Shown here: positions 1-12,011 of the stretch, piece by piece
Layout: each line of letters starts with the position of its first letter
Numbering within the stretch: position 1 is the first letter of the stretch
DNA from: Prochilodus magdalenae
Taxonomy: Eukaryota > Chordata > Actinopteri > Characiformes > Prochilodontidae
NCBI GenBank assembly: GCA_024036415.1
Contig: JAMWET010001225.1
Span: 149,318-213,317 of the forward strand
Length of the DNA: 64,000 nt
Reading direction: 5' to 3'
Notes under the pieces: generated by a model
What the model saw: only the letters and a program-made list of their open reading frames with translations
Told to the model about the DNA's origin: nothing
The model's database searches: none
Made by a program: the position numbers and the translations under genes

Positions 1-405
1 TCAGACTTTAGCAGAGCTCAGTAACACTGAGATTAATAACTGACCATCACATTGATTTATCAGTCTACTCAGACTTTAGTAGAGCTCAGTAACACTGGGG
101 TTAATAACTGATCATCACATTGATTTATCAGCCTTTTCCGACTTTAGTAGAGCTCAGTAACACTGGGATTAATAACTGATCATCACACTGATATATCAGT
201 CTACTCAGACTTAAGCAGAGCTCAGTAACACTGAGATTAATAACTGATTATCACACTGATATATCAGTCTACTCAGACTTTAGCAGAGCTCAGTAACACT
301 GATATTAATAACTGAACATCAGTAACACTGAGATTAATAACTGATGATCACATTGATTTATCAGTCTAGTCTTTAGCGGAGGTCAGTAACACTGAGACTA
401 CATGT
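1..405. repeat. 68-bp minisatellite at the window edge
   Basis: About five tandem units of 68 bp. The phrase tcagactttag recurs near positions 1, 69, 137, 205 and 273, exactly 68 bases apart. Each unit also contains gagctcagtaacactg and ttaataactgatcatcaca. After about 310 the units become shortened and degenerate. The array starts at or before base 1, so its true length is unknown. No coding potential was seen. Confidence 0.9.
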
Positions 406-2945
406 GTTGTTATTCAGGGGTAAGTACTGTTAAAAATTCCAAAATTTTAAACATTGTAAGCATTTTAAGACTTTTTAGGACTTAAGACTTCTGTAAGTAT
501 TGCAAACACAAGACTAAGTCAGTACCTAATGCCATCTCCTTATATCTCCAGATATCACAGTTTATAGGGATGAGTCATTCTAGTCTGCTTTTCGGAATTT
601 CCCCCATTCTTCCTTGAGGAACACTACTAACTTAAGCAATATTCTTCACCATCTTGCAGAAAAGCACGCCTAAGATCAGATTTGGGACTGTGAGTGCCAT
701 TCCAAATACTTCAGGTTGCATTTCTTGAAGTAGTTCATGTTGGATTTTGAGGTATGTTTTAGATCATTGTCCTGTTACAGGAACCAGCCTCTTTTCAGCT
801 TTAGTTTTTGGGCTGACTGTGTCACATTTGCTTTCAGCATTTGCTGATATTTAGCACAATCCATTCTCCCATGCATTGTTTCAGGGTCAGAGAATTTATT
901 ACACTCTGGAATTTATATTGACCATAGCAAATTACAATTCTTGACCTGCCTAATTACTCATAATGAGTCAATTAAGGCCTACTGAGTTAATTAAGCTCTG
1001 ATTAAGTGTATGGGTGTACAAATTCATTCATCAGTTGAACATTTGCAGAATAATAAAACAATTTTAGTGTTTAATTTAAAAACAAAATAGTTTGTTGCAG
1101 AATGTGTGGTTTCATCTCATCACAAAACTCAACGAGAAATGTTTCCAAATTTTAGTACTGAGCCAAAGTCTTGGCACAAAAACATTTTCCTGGCAATCTT
1201 TCCTGGGATCTTGTGAATGTGTTTCCTTGTTATAGCAGGATTAACAGCATGCAGGATTTGAAACATACAATGTCACACAAAATGTAACTACTTAATATGT
1301 GACATTATGATTGCTTTACCATCTGAAATGAACTGACATACAGACACAGAGGAAGATGTATTACAACATGACCAGCCCCAATGAGCATGTCCATTACAGA
1401 CTATAGTGCAGCACTGGAGTGTTATAATGGATGAGACGCAAACCCTTATGTGATCTTTTAAGCTTTATCCAAGTGTTCTCGATGTGGACATCAGGCAGAG
1501 GGAGAGAGAGAGAGAGAGAGAGAAGAGGAAGGAAGAAAGAGGAAGAAAAAAAGATGGGCCTGGGTGGGGAGGGTTTAGGAGTGGGAGCATCTCCCATTTG
1601 GTAAATGAATGATTTAAGATTCTAGCCCATGCACTTGTGCTTTTGACGAGATTGAGGGTCACAGGGAAGGAGAAGAGGCATACAGCTGAAACATGGGTTT
1701 TCAATTTTTGCCCAGCCCTAGGAAAGCCCTGCGCAAAAGCCAGAATGCACAGCTTATGGCAGCTGTGACCCACTTAATTCATTCATCCCACAAACGACAT
1801 CAGAAGAGTGTAAAACAGAAGCAGCTGAATAAATATTCCCCCGAGGGGCTTGCGATAGCCTCCAACCACTCCAATAACTCTGACATGTAACAATCACACT
1901 GCTGATGGAAACACGGGGGCAACATGATGGCCGAGTGGGCTTCAGGTCAGTAGTCACTCTCAATAATGAAGGTGCCTAAAAGGTTTCCATTTTAGTTTCC
2001 TGAGGAACCATTTTTTAATAAACGTGTGAGAGAACACATCTTTAAAGAACATGACATCATACAAAGGTTCTATACCAATTCTCCCATAGAACCATAAATA
2101 AAAGAACCATGTAGAAGAATGGTTATTTCTGTGTTGAGTGTTATAGTCTTACCTCACCTAGCAGAGAGCAAGCTCCATGACAGCCATGTTGAAAAGATGA
2201 CAGCTCTTTTCAGAGCCTCTATTTATGAAAGCAGACTATTGTACAGGTGCTAAAATGAGTCTCTGGACAGGTTAGGGTTTTCACACAGCGTATGCTAGTT
2301 TCTCGCAAACTGTAAGTTTCTGTAGTTACCTTTATTATCCTAAAGCGTGGTCTCAGCTGAATTGTGCACTAAATGAATGTCCTGCTGACTCGATGAAAGA
2401 CAGCAAAGAACTCTTTCCTATTGAAACACTCAAACTTTGCAATTCAAAACTTACTACTTAGCATGATTATAGCCAAGCTGACTTGTGGGTGAGACTTGCA
2501 GAGCTCTATATTACAAATGATGCATCCCACATTAAATTGCCATTGTTATACCAGACCATAACAATTTGATTAGGCTGCCTCTAACTCCTAATATTAAATA
2601 GCCTTCTCTGAACACCTGAAATCTTCTGGAAATTATACAAATAAGACATTTCTTCATTTTTTGTGTATTTCTATCAAATAGAATTATGCTTGTTGTGGTG
2701 TATATGAGCGAGCATTCTATGCTCGATTATATAAGACTGTTATAATCACTACCTGGGTGATTGATTGCTTCTGCCTGTTGTAAGTTGTTGAGCTACCAAG
2801 TAAAAGAAGTTGTACTGCATCCTTGCTTCCGTGAATGATTGTTAGAAGTAACCCACCGTACAAGTATTATATAGTGAGCACAAAGACCACAACACTTGTA
2901 TTTAAAGTCTACTGGTCAGATTTCTTCAGTTACCTGAATTGCCTA
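406..2945. other. Intergenic, no gene recognised
   Basis: AT-rich DNA without a convincing open frame or splice-bounded exon. It contains one simple (AG)n tract at about 1498-1531. Short open frames here match no family I recognise and overlap on both strands, as expected by chance. Confidence 0.6.
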
Positions 2946-3180
2946 TATATCGTCGCTGTCCAAAGAAAAACAGGCATCTCCAAAATGACAACTTTACAGG
3001 AGAGGCCAGAAGTCACTGGAACCAGACATCTTTCCAAGCAGTTTTGGGCCATTTCTGTTGGTCCGTTCTTCATGAAATCTCCACACAGTGTAAACAGCAG
3101 CTCATGTGACCAAATGATGTATAAAAGTAAAAATCAACAAAAATGGAGGTGCATGTTTTTCTTTAGACAGCGACGATATA
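2946..3180. mobile_element. MITE, copy 1 (about 235 bp)
   Basis: A short non-autonomous element bounded by inverted termini. The left end reads atatcgtcgctgtccaaag and the right end reads ctttagacagcgacgatat, its reverse complement with one difference. The interior matches the second copy at 28301-28554 over nearly its whole length, for example cagttttgggccat, aacagcagctcatgtga and aaaagtaaaaatcaacaaa. No transposase is encoded. I cannot name the superfamily because the target-site duplication is not clear. Confidence 0.85.
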
Positions 3181-3184
3181 TTAG

Positions 3185-3540
3185 GTAATATCTTCCGAGG
3201 CACTCCATGACGGTCTGGCATAACACCATTGCAGTCTTTGACGACGTTGACGTAGTGTTAAGGCCATGTAGTCCTGCGTCATGTGCATGTAGTCCTGCAT
3301 GGTGCAGCCGTCCGCCAGTGGCCGTCCGCCAGTGGTGCTGGCACTAACAGGATGACTCATGGAGGACAGCACTGCTCGCTGAATGTCTGCAGTCATGGCT
3401 GTTACGTCAGTCAGGAACAGAAATAAGGCTCATCTTTGCTTACAGCCAGGAAAGAAATTTGAATCATTCACATCTATCACAATGTCAAATCTACCCAGAA
3501 AGTTTCATTCCTGTTGGGTGATTCCTTCTAGGTGCAAATA
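3185..3540 (-). mobile_element. Tc1-superfamily family A fragment
   Basis: A degenerate fragment sharing segments with the better preserved family A copy at 15430-16290. Shared features are the ttgcagtctttg/gtgttaagg block, the cactgct..ctgaatg block, and a terminal stretch with cacaatgtcaaatctacccagaaagtttcatt. No transposase frame survives here. The local triplication of a short gtagtcctgc or gtccgccagtgg motif (about 3267-3335) looks like replication slippage. Confidence 0.55.
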
Positions 3541-4795
3541 TTAATATGCTATTTATAGAAGTGTAATATTTGCTATAATAATTTTTTCTTTAAATATTAA
3601 AAATTAGGGAAAATCTTAATTTTATGTGATAATTTTCTATGAAGCTGCTTTTACAAGGGACATCTTGGCCCTATCACCTGATCCAATTTGATTTAGAACT
3701 GTGCATTTCACATCACATCACTCAGAACCTTATCAGTTTAAACAGGACACAGTGTTGTAAAATCATGTTTTTATTTTGAAGTTGCGCTACAATATTAGGA
3801 ATGTAGAAATATGTGTAAAGAGACACTGCAGCTTCTAATATTTGAAACATACTCAGACCATCAGTTAACCTGAATGCTAATTCATTCAAGCAAGTCACAA
3901 AGCTAAAATTAATGCAGCCAGCTGTGGCCAAGTTGCCTTGACAACACCTGCGACTGAAATCTTAAGGAGGTATTTTCACAGTGACGTGTCCAGGCTGTGT
4001 CGGTGTAGTATGTGGCTAGCATACATGTTTGCAGCTTAAATTGTTCTGAATGTGTTTAGATTATGCATCGTGATCGACTGCACACACGCAGCAGCGTGTT
4101 CTGGAGAGCACTCCATTTGTGCGCAGATGAGCCTTCATTTCACATTACATCTTCTGCTCAGAAACCTGTGAAACGCTAAAGAAAAACATCGAGCAGTTCA
4201 TGTCAAAAGCGTGATTAATTTATGCAGGCTACACTCTCTCCTGGCTGCGACAGAGGAAAGTATGTAATGCCTGCTGGGTCTCCCATATACTGGTGATATG
4301 TAAATGTCCCTTAACACCACCAGAAAGTCGTGCCTCACGAACGCTTTATCTTAGAGATTGGCTTTGCTTTTGGATAAGGTGCGGCAGTGGGGTGACTTGT
4401 GTGTAGGTGCAGTTAACGAAAAAGCTAACATCCAATGTGCAAGGTAACTTGTCTAAACTATATGAGACTCCATGTATCAAGCAGTTTCTCTTCAGTGGGT
4501 TTATTTATTGCTAGTGAGGAAGAATGGGAAAAGGCTTAGCTACAGGTTACATTGCATTTAATGCTTGGTGCTGCTATATGAAGAACTGCTTCTTCAAAGG
4601 TCAGCACAGCCAGCTGTAGTGCTATAAAGTCGGAAATAGTCATTGTCATGAAATTTTTGACATAAAAGTCTCTCATTGCTGAAAATTCCATTGAAATGTC
4701 ATTTAACTTGAACAAATGTTGGTGTAACTGAGGCTGTATATTGTATACTTGGGGAAAATGTGCTTTAATGCTACCTTTAGCTCAACTGAACATCA
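3541..4795. other. Intergenic, nothing recognised
   Basis: No coding or RNA feature recognised. The sequence is moderately AT-rich with short chance frames only. Confidence 0.5.
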
Positions 4796-5245
4796 AAAAC
4801 AATACCGGAGTACATGCCTGCACGCTGATACGGTGACTGCCCTTAACACCACATTAACGTCGCTAAAGACTGCAATGTGTCGTGCTAGACTGTCACGAAG
4901 TGACTCTGAATAACAGCAGAATGAGTGCTGCTTTTGTCTTGGTGGAGACGACCAATGAATCAACACTCAATACCCAGGTTAACTTTTTTGTTGTTACTCC
5001 ACCTTTTACTCCTACTGCAAACTCTGCATGAGATTATTCAAGATGCATGGGATAGATTATCACAGGACACCATTGGGAATCTCTACAACCCCATGCCGAG
5101 ACACCTAGCATGTTATGTTAGCCTACATGGTGGCCTGTCTCCATTCTGAGAGACACTACTTCTGTATGTGTAAACTAATAAATATTGTACTTATCAGTCT
5201 AAATTTATTATCTTATCATTTATTGGTCCTGGTAACCTTAACCTT
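4796..5245 (+). mobile_element. Tc1-superfamily family A deletion derivative
   Basis: Sequence near 4918-4952 corresponds to the DDE segment around the first catalytic aspartate, read clearly as CDESWFCLGG in the copy at 15.7 kb. At about 5033-5100 it encodes IQDAWDRLSQDTIGNLYN, the typical C-terminal AWD..S.DTIRNL..SMPRR motif of Tc1-like transposases. The middle of the transposase is missing and the frame is broken. The tail after 5145 (gagacactacttctgtatgtg, then aataaatat) recurs at about 55990-56030 and inverted at about 15490. Confidence 0.65.
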
Positions 5246-6814
5246 CCTTCCCAATAGCACAGCAATCCGAACAGCAATCCCACACTTCCTTCTGGATGCA
5301 ACTATTTTTGTGAATATTCTTTGAAATGAATTGCAAGCTCTACATGTAGGTATTGTGACAAAAAAGAAATAATGTGCTACAGTTTCCCATTAACTTGAAT
5401 AGGACTGCATTTGTAGGCAGAGCTCGGACAGGTCACTTCATTCATGGGAGTTAAAAAGCAGTCATTAATCACCATCACACTGTACATTTTATTCTTTCCC
5501 TCATATTGCACCTTATTCAACTCATTAACGAATTAACAAGCCACTTGTATGCTGGGTCAGGTGTGTTAGAGTAGCGTTCACATTTACAGTGACTGCTTTG
5601 ATGGTCGCCTTCATCTAATTTCTGTTCCATAATGAAGCCAGATGGTACTCGTTTTTATAGAATGATGATACTATGCTACACATAGCTAGATGACTAGCCA
5701 GTACATTGAATATTAAAATGTCAAGGACAACATTTTTTACATTTAGTGGAGCCCAGGGGAAGAGGTGCTATAAAGAGTAGAGGTGAAGGATAGTGCCTGA
5801 GTTCTCCGAGGCCCATTCATAGCAGTTTACTGACTGGGGGTACTGTGCCACCTGAAGCATTACTGAGTTATCAGTCAGAGCTATATCTCACTTTAATTCA
5901 TAAGCTATTATTAAAGTGACTCTTCAATTCTATTTATAACAGTCACGTTTATTTAAATACGCAATATGGTCAAATGTATGTGGACAACCCTATACAATGA
6001 AGCGTATAGCCATTCCACCTCATTAGACTACACTTGTCAGTATAATATGTCGTTTTAAGTAGTTCAGTGGCTTTAAATGTGGCACCATCATAGGATGCCA
6101 TCTTTGCCAGTTCATTAAATTTCTACCTGACTAAATCTGCTCTGGTTAACTCTGGTTTACTATTCCTATTAAACTTTTACTATTTAAACGCTATTAACTG
6201 TTACTGTGAAATGAAAGCATGTGGAGCAACAACAGGTAGCTGCACACTAATGTGCTAAATGCTGAAGAGCATAGTGTGTAAATATTGCCCATCCACTGCT
6301 TGTTGCCCTCGGCAGCACATATATATATAGATATCCATAGCCAAACAGCTGCATACAAGCCTATGTGTAATGCTAACCGTTGGCTGGACTCTGGAGCAGT
6401 TGAAATGTGTTCCCCGGAGCGATGAATTTTGCCTTACTATTTGGCATTCTGATGGTTAAATCTGGGTTTGACTGATGCCAGGAGAATGACACCTACCAGA
6501 ATGCGTAATGCCAACAGTGAAGTTTGGTGGAGGAGGGATAATGGTCTGGGGCTGTTTTTCAGTGTTTGGGCCCCTTAGTTCCAGTGAGGAGTCATGTTAA
6601 GGCCTCAGCATTCAAAGACGTTATAGTCAGTGTGCTGATGGTCCTTTCCTGTTCCAGCATGGCTGTGCGCCTAGACACATGGTTAGATCCATAGCCATTG
6701 TTTGACAAGTTTGGTGTGGAGGAACTACAGGGGCCTACACAGAGCCCTGACCTCAACCCCACTGGGCATTCATAAGGTGAATTGGAACTTTTAATGCCAA
6801 CCAAGCCTTCTTGT

Positions 6815-7225
6815 AAAATCAAGGCAAGAGGCTTTTATTGTCATTCTATCCATGTACATGTACACAGTGGAGTGAAATTAGGATCCGCCAGGAACAAGAT
6901 GCAACATGGAACAACAGAGTACAAAGTGTACTTTGTACAACAGAGTAAAAAACATGCAGACATGAGTGTGTAAACAAAAATTAAAACTAGAAACAATACA
7001 ATAAATACGATAAATTAAACAGACATTAGACACAGTAAACAGACAGGACAGTGCAGCACCGACACAGCACTCTCTTTTGGACGTGAGCTAGCAGAATAAG
7101 GCGCAGAGAGGTTTAACATGCTGTGAACTGTGAGTTTACGCAGTCAGATAACATCCATAAACACAGCAGTTACTGTAAACACAGTGTTAGCAGCAATGTT
7201 CCAGATAGAGTAGAGCATCAAAGAG

Positions 7226-7256
<31 letters not shown>

Positions 7257-8516
7257 TGTAGAGTGTGTGTAAGTGTGTGTGTGAGATTGTAGAATATGTG
7301 TGTGTGTGGGGGGGGGGGTTCAGTTCAGTTCTCAGATCAGTCCTTGAGCTTAAAAACCTGATCGCTTGAGGAACAAAGCCGTTGCAGAATTTGGCAGTGA
7401 TGGCACGGATGCTCAAGTACCTTCTCCAGACGGCAGCAGTGAAAAAAATCTGTGTGTGGGGTCGTCCACAATGCTGGTGGCTTTGCGGATGCAGCGTGTG
7501 GTGTAGATGTCCATGATGGAGGGGAGAGAAACCCCAATGATCTTCTCAGCTGTCCTCACTATGCACTGTAGGGTCATCAGAGACGGCACAGTTCCCAAAC
7601 CAGGCGATGATGCAGCTGCTTAGGATGCTTCCACAGTCCCCTGTAGAACATGGTGAGGATGGGAGGGGGAGTCTCCGCAGGAAGCAGAGGTGCTGCTGGG
7701 TTCTCTTGGCTATAGAGTTGGTATTAAGGGACCAGGTAATATTCTATGTGATGTGGACAGTGAGGAACTTGGTGCTCCTGACGATTTCCACAGCAGAGCC
7801 AGTGATGTTCAGTGGTGGTCAGCTGTCACTTGTCTGAGGTCAACTATCATCTCCTTAGTTTTGTCGACATTCAGAGAGAAATTGTTGGTTCTGGTCCTGT
7901 GTCATCAGGAAACTTGATGAGTTTGAGCTGTACTTTGGGCACAGGGCATTAAGTACACAACACTGAGGGGCGCTAGTGTTAAGTATGGTGGTGCTGGAGA
8001 TGTGGACACTGGAGAGTTCTTTGGCACAGGGATGATGGTGGTGGATTTGAAGCATGTTGGAACGACTGCAGTGCTCAGAGAGATGGTGAATATGTCTGTG
8101 AGAACATCAGCCAGCTGTTCGGCGCATTCTCCGAGGACTCCGCCCAGTATGCTTTCAGAGCCTGGAGCTTTCCACGGGTTGACTCTGTGTAGAGTTCTCT
8201 GCACATCAGCAGTGGACAGACACAGTACCTGTTCATTTGGAGGAGGTGTGGTTTTCCTCGCCATCGTGCCGTTCTGTGCTTTAAACTGAGCATAGAAGTT
8301 ATTTAGCATATTGGGAAGGGAGTCATAGGCAGATGGTGGGGTCCTATAGTCAGTGATGGCCCGGATGCTCTGTGTGTCAGCAGTGTTTTGAAAATGTTCA
8401 TGGATTTTCTAGGATGGTCATTGAGTAGGCGTGTTTAGCCTCTCTGATGGACCGGGAAAGCTTGGCTCCTGCTATCCTGAGGCTTGCTTTATCCCCTGAC
8501 TTGAAAGCCTTATCGT
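6815..8516 (-). mobile_element. 5'-truncated LINE (L2/CR1/Rex1-like) inside the Tc1 fossil
   Basis: On the minus strand the order is an N-terminal ORF2 piece (about 8510-8400), a reverse-transcriptase piece (8309-7905), then the C-terminal part (about 7620-7320). The RT piece includes [28 protein letters not shown] and TIIPVPK. The C-terminal part includes AEKIIGVSLPSIMDIYTTRC, FFSLLPSG and RAITAKFCNGF. The usual F/YADD catalytic box is altered, reading about FPDD at 7915, and much of the RT core around it is deleted. A 3' region with CA/TG repeats and a gtcattctatccatgtacatg tail follows to 6815. The element is inactive. The family assignment rests on remembered motif style. Confidence 0.75.
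7221..7318. repeat. (TG)n and (G)n microsatellite inside the LINE 3' region
   Basis: A run of alternating TG/AG dinucleotides followed by more TG and a run of about ten G. Confidence 0.85.
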
Positions 8517-8682
8517 GTCCAACATCAGTGCCTGAAGGGACTCTTTGGGGGAACCTTCACAGAGGAGTGGATACTGTTATAGCCACTATTGCTCCATATT
8601 AATGCCCATGGTTTTAGAATACAATGTCCAACAAGATCATATAAGTGTGATGGACAGGTGTCCACATATTAATGATTGTAGA

Positions 8683-9645
8683 GTGCATGCAAAGCTCTTC
8701 ATATGATAAAGTCCAAAAGTCAGATATTGTTCTTGTCACAAACTACACTTTTTAAAACAAGCACAAATGGAAACATTCAACACAATTCAGTAGCCTTTAA
8801 CTTCTATGCTCATATAACAGCCAAAAATGTACTGTGTATCCAACAACATCATCAGTTTTATTCTTCTATAATGCAGTGATATAAAATATGGTAGTATACA
8901 GAAATTTCCAGTTCTACATTTTGATGTTTTACTGTCCAGGGGTGGACAAGTAGCATTTTGCATGGCCTGATTCAGGAATACTACCTTTGCATTGCTGAGT
9001 GATGCAGGATTGTTATATTTTATTTTCCTTTCTTGTTAACATCTTAGTGCATTTACACAGCCTGCCTGAGCAGTGTGGCAGGGTGTCCCAAACGTGGCTC
9101 TGAAGTGGTGCTCCATCTGGAGAATAGGCATCAAGTTCCACACACGGCATGGCCCGCTTAATGCAGTACAAACAGCAAAATGGTAAAAGCCAAAGAGAAC
9201 CCAAAAGCTTCAAAGATAGAACAAAATAAAATCCATCATTTATGTCATTTATCAAAAACATATTTCCTTCAGATGGTCATACAACTGCCCAGTGTCAGGT
9301 CAGAAAATCACTAGGGGTAACCAAATACTACATGATCTTAGAAATTATCTTCTTATTAAGTGAAACTATATATTCATATGTTTATGTAGTTGGTTATTAA
9401 TTGGAAGGTGAATGTCTGTTAAAGCAGATACTGCCTGTGTAGATTTAGTGACTCTGGGGCTGTATGCAAAAGACAGAAATGGGACAGCTGGATGAACATT
9501 TTTAAATTAGTTGAAGCTGTGGGCTCATGAGTGGCACAACCCTCTACACTGCAAAACATGATATCAAAGAAAGTGAAATCATCTGAAACCCTAAATGCAG
9601 AACCCAAACCCAAAATACACCTGCAAATCACAACATGACGTGTCC
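8683..9645. other. Intergenic, nothing recognised
   Basis: AT-rich sequence with no coding signal. Short open frames only. Confidence 0.5.
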
Positions 9646-9649
9646 TTCC

Positions 9650-11397
9650 AACCATGTAGACAAACGGCTATCCTTTAGCCCTATCCCACAGAATGAATCC
9701 AAATCCTCAACATGCATCCTCGCCCCAATTCCAACAAAACTACTCAAACAGATCATCCCCCGTGTGGTTTAACCTCTGCTCTCTATAATAAACTCGCCCC
9801 TTAGTCTTGGACATGTCCCGAAATCCTTAAAACTTGCAGTCGTAAAACCCTTAATTAAATAACCAAAATTTATAACATGATTCGAGTTGGCCAACTGTAG
9901 ACCAATTTTCAATCTCCGCTTCATAGCAAAGATGCTTGAAAAAGGGGTCTCACAACAACTTTGCTCCCACCTACATGAAAACTCTCTTCATGAGATGTTT
10001 TAGTTTGGTTTTAGACATTTTCACAGTACTGAAATGGCATAGTCACTAGAGTAGTAAATGATCTTCTGATCTCATTTGATAGTGGTCATATCTCTATATT
10101 AGTTCTTCTAGATCTCTAGATGTCAATCACAAGCTCTTCCTTGATAGGCTAAAAAATCATGTTGGCATTAAAAGACAGGCTATATCCTGGTTCAGATCAT
10201 ATCTGAGTGACCGCTGTTAATTTATTAGCTTCAACAACAAACACTCTGATGGTACACTAGTAAGATATGGTGTCCCTCAAGGTTTAGTGCATGGGCCACT
10301 TCTTTTCTCTTATTACATGCAGCCTCTTGGTAACATAATCCGTAGTTTCAACCTCAGCTCTTACTGCTATGCAGATGACACGCAACTCTATATATCGTCC
10401 AAACCAAATGAGGCTTTAAACCTAAATAAACTTGAAGAATGCTTAGTAATATCAAAAACTGGATGGCTAACAATTTTCTTCAACTTAATCCAAACAAGAC
10501 GGAGGTCTTGCTACTTGGACCCAATGCAGAGAGAACTAAAATCTCCCAGTTTGTCCAAACTATTACTCCAATCTAGGTGTGGTCTTCAATACCAGTCTCT
10601 ATTTTGATACACATGTGCGTAACATCTTTAAGACAGCATTCTTCCATCTGCAAAACATCAATAAACTATGCAATATTCTATCCTTAAAAGATGTGGGAAA
10701 GCTGGTGCATGCCTTTATAACCTCTAGGCTGGATTATTGTAAAACCCTTTTAGTCAGATGCTCCAATAAGGCTTTGCATAAACTCCAGCTGGTCCTCACA
10801 AGAAACGAAATGGTCCTCACAATGAAATATGATCATATATTCCCAATATTGTCCTCAGTACACTGTCTGTTACGTTTCGTGTTGAGTATTCTACTCTTAA
10901 TGTATAAATCATTAAATGGCCCCTCAGTATCTTAGTGAATTACTTCAGTCATACAAACCCACACGTGCGCTCTGCTCACCAAGTAACGGCCTGCTGGCAG
11001 TCCCTAGAATTAGAGGAACCACAGCAGGAGGTCCAGCATTTTCTTGTGTAGCCCCAACATTGTGGAATCATCTCCTTTTCTCCGTTCAGGACTCAGACAC
11101 TCTCTACATTCAAAACTAGACTCAAAACTTACTTGTTTGCACAGGCATGTGGCTGATATCGTCTGTTGCCACTACAATTCCCACACATTTCTTTATAAAT
11201 GGACTAAAAGTACCAACTGCTTTCCTCTCTCCTGCCCTCTCATCGGTCTTCTCTATGAGCTGATCGATCCTGATGGATAACACTGAGGAGCTACCAGTGC
11301 GGAGGAATTTTCTCCAGGATTCTCAGGATTACACTCACTACATCATACAACCATTTACAATGCCTACCTCTCAGTCCTCCTAATCACTCTCTCTAAA

Positions 11398-11428
<31 letters not shown>

Positions 11429-12010
11429 TTTCTCACTTTATTGAGCCCAGGAGCAACATTTCTCCTGAGTGATCACATGGGAGCCCTCCAGAGCTGCTAG
11501 AGTCACCAGCGCATCATCTCCTGCTGTGGGTCTCCTGCTGTGGGTCTCCAGCTTGTCACCTGACATGGCTACAGTGACTACAATGACCACAAAAGAATTA
11601 CCAGTATCTGGCTCTGATCATGAACTCTGTCTCTCACTTAAACAGAGATCTTGGGGGTTGGCATTAGATTACTCCCTCCTGGATTACTCAGAATAAATCT
11701 AATAGATGTTCCAAGCTTCTTTTCCTGTTAGCTCTGTCTTTCTCTCTTCATCTGGGATTGACCTGAAGAGAATGGGGTTCCCCCCTGAGCCTGGTTCCTC
11801 TCAAGGTTTCTTCTGCTTACTCTAAGGGAGTTTTTCTTTGCCACTGGCTTGAACATGGATGGGCATGGACCTGGATTTCCTTTCCTACGTCTGTACATCT
11901 CTGTGTTTGGACTCTGTGTTTTTCTTTTCCTGTTTTTCTGTGAAACTGCTTTGAGACAACCTTAGTTGTAAAAAGCACTATACAAATAATTGTTGATTGA
12001 TTGATTGATT
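9650..12010 (+). mobile_element. 5'-truncated L2-like LINE with RT remnants
   Basis: Successive plus-strand frames carry a decayed ORF2. The order is STCILAPIPTKLLKQIIP (about 9700), CRPIFNLRFIAKMLEK (about 9898), HGPLLFSYYMQPLG (10290), the RT catalytic box YADD at 10368-10379, SRLDYCKTLLVRCSNKALHK (about 10725), APQYLSELLQSYKP (10919) and FSCVAPTLWNHL (about 11040). Frameshifts and stops separate these blocks. The 3' untranslated part contains a (CT)n tract near 11390 and ends with ctttgagacaacctt, gcactatacaaata and a ttgattga tail at about 11990-12010, the normal end of fish L2-type elements. It is inactive, and the 5' part of ORF2 is absent. Confidence 0.85.
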
Positions 12011-12011
12011 G

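Larger units (their letters stand above)
5963..8682 (+). mobile_element. Fossil Tc1 transposon, split by a LINE
   Basis: The left terminus at about 5963 reads atggtcaaatgtatgtgg. The right end at about 8660 reads ggtgtccacatatt, its degraded inverted partner. Between them a decayed transposase is legible at about 6380-6812, including a block reading [15 protein letters not shown] (about 6520-6565) and the SPDLNP motif near 6746. After the codons for KPSC the reading is interrupted and resumes at about 8517 (tccaacatcagtgcctga), consistent with insertion of the antisense LINE of 6815-8516. Many stops and indels make it non-functional. A second fossil of the same family lies at 56888-57480. Confidence 0.75.
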
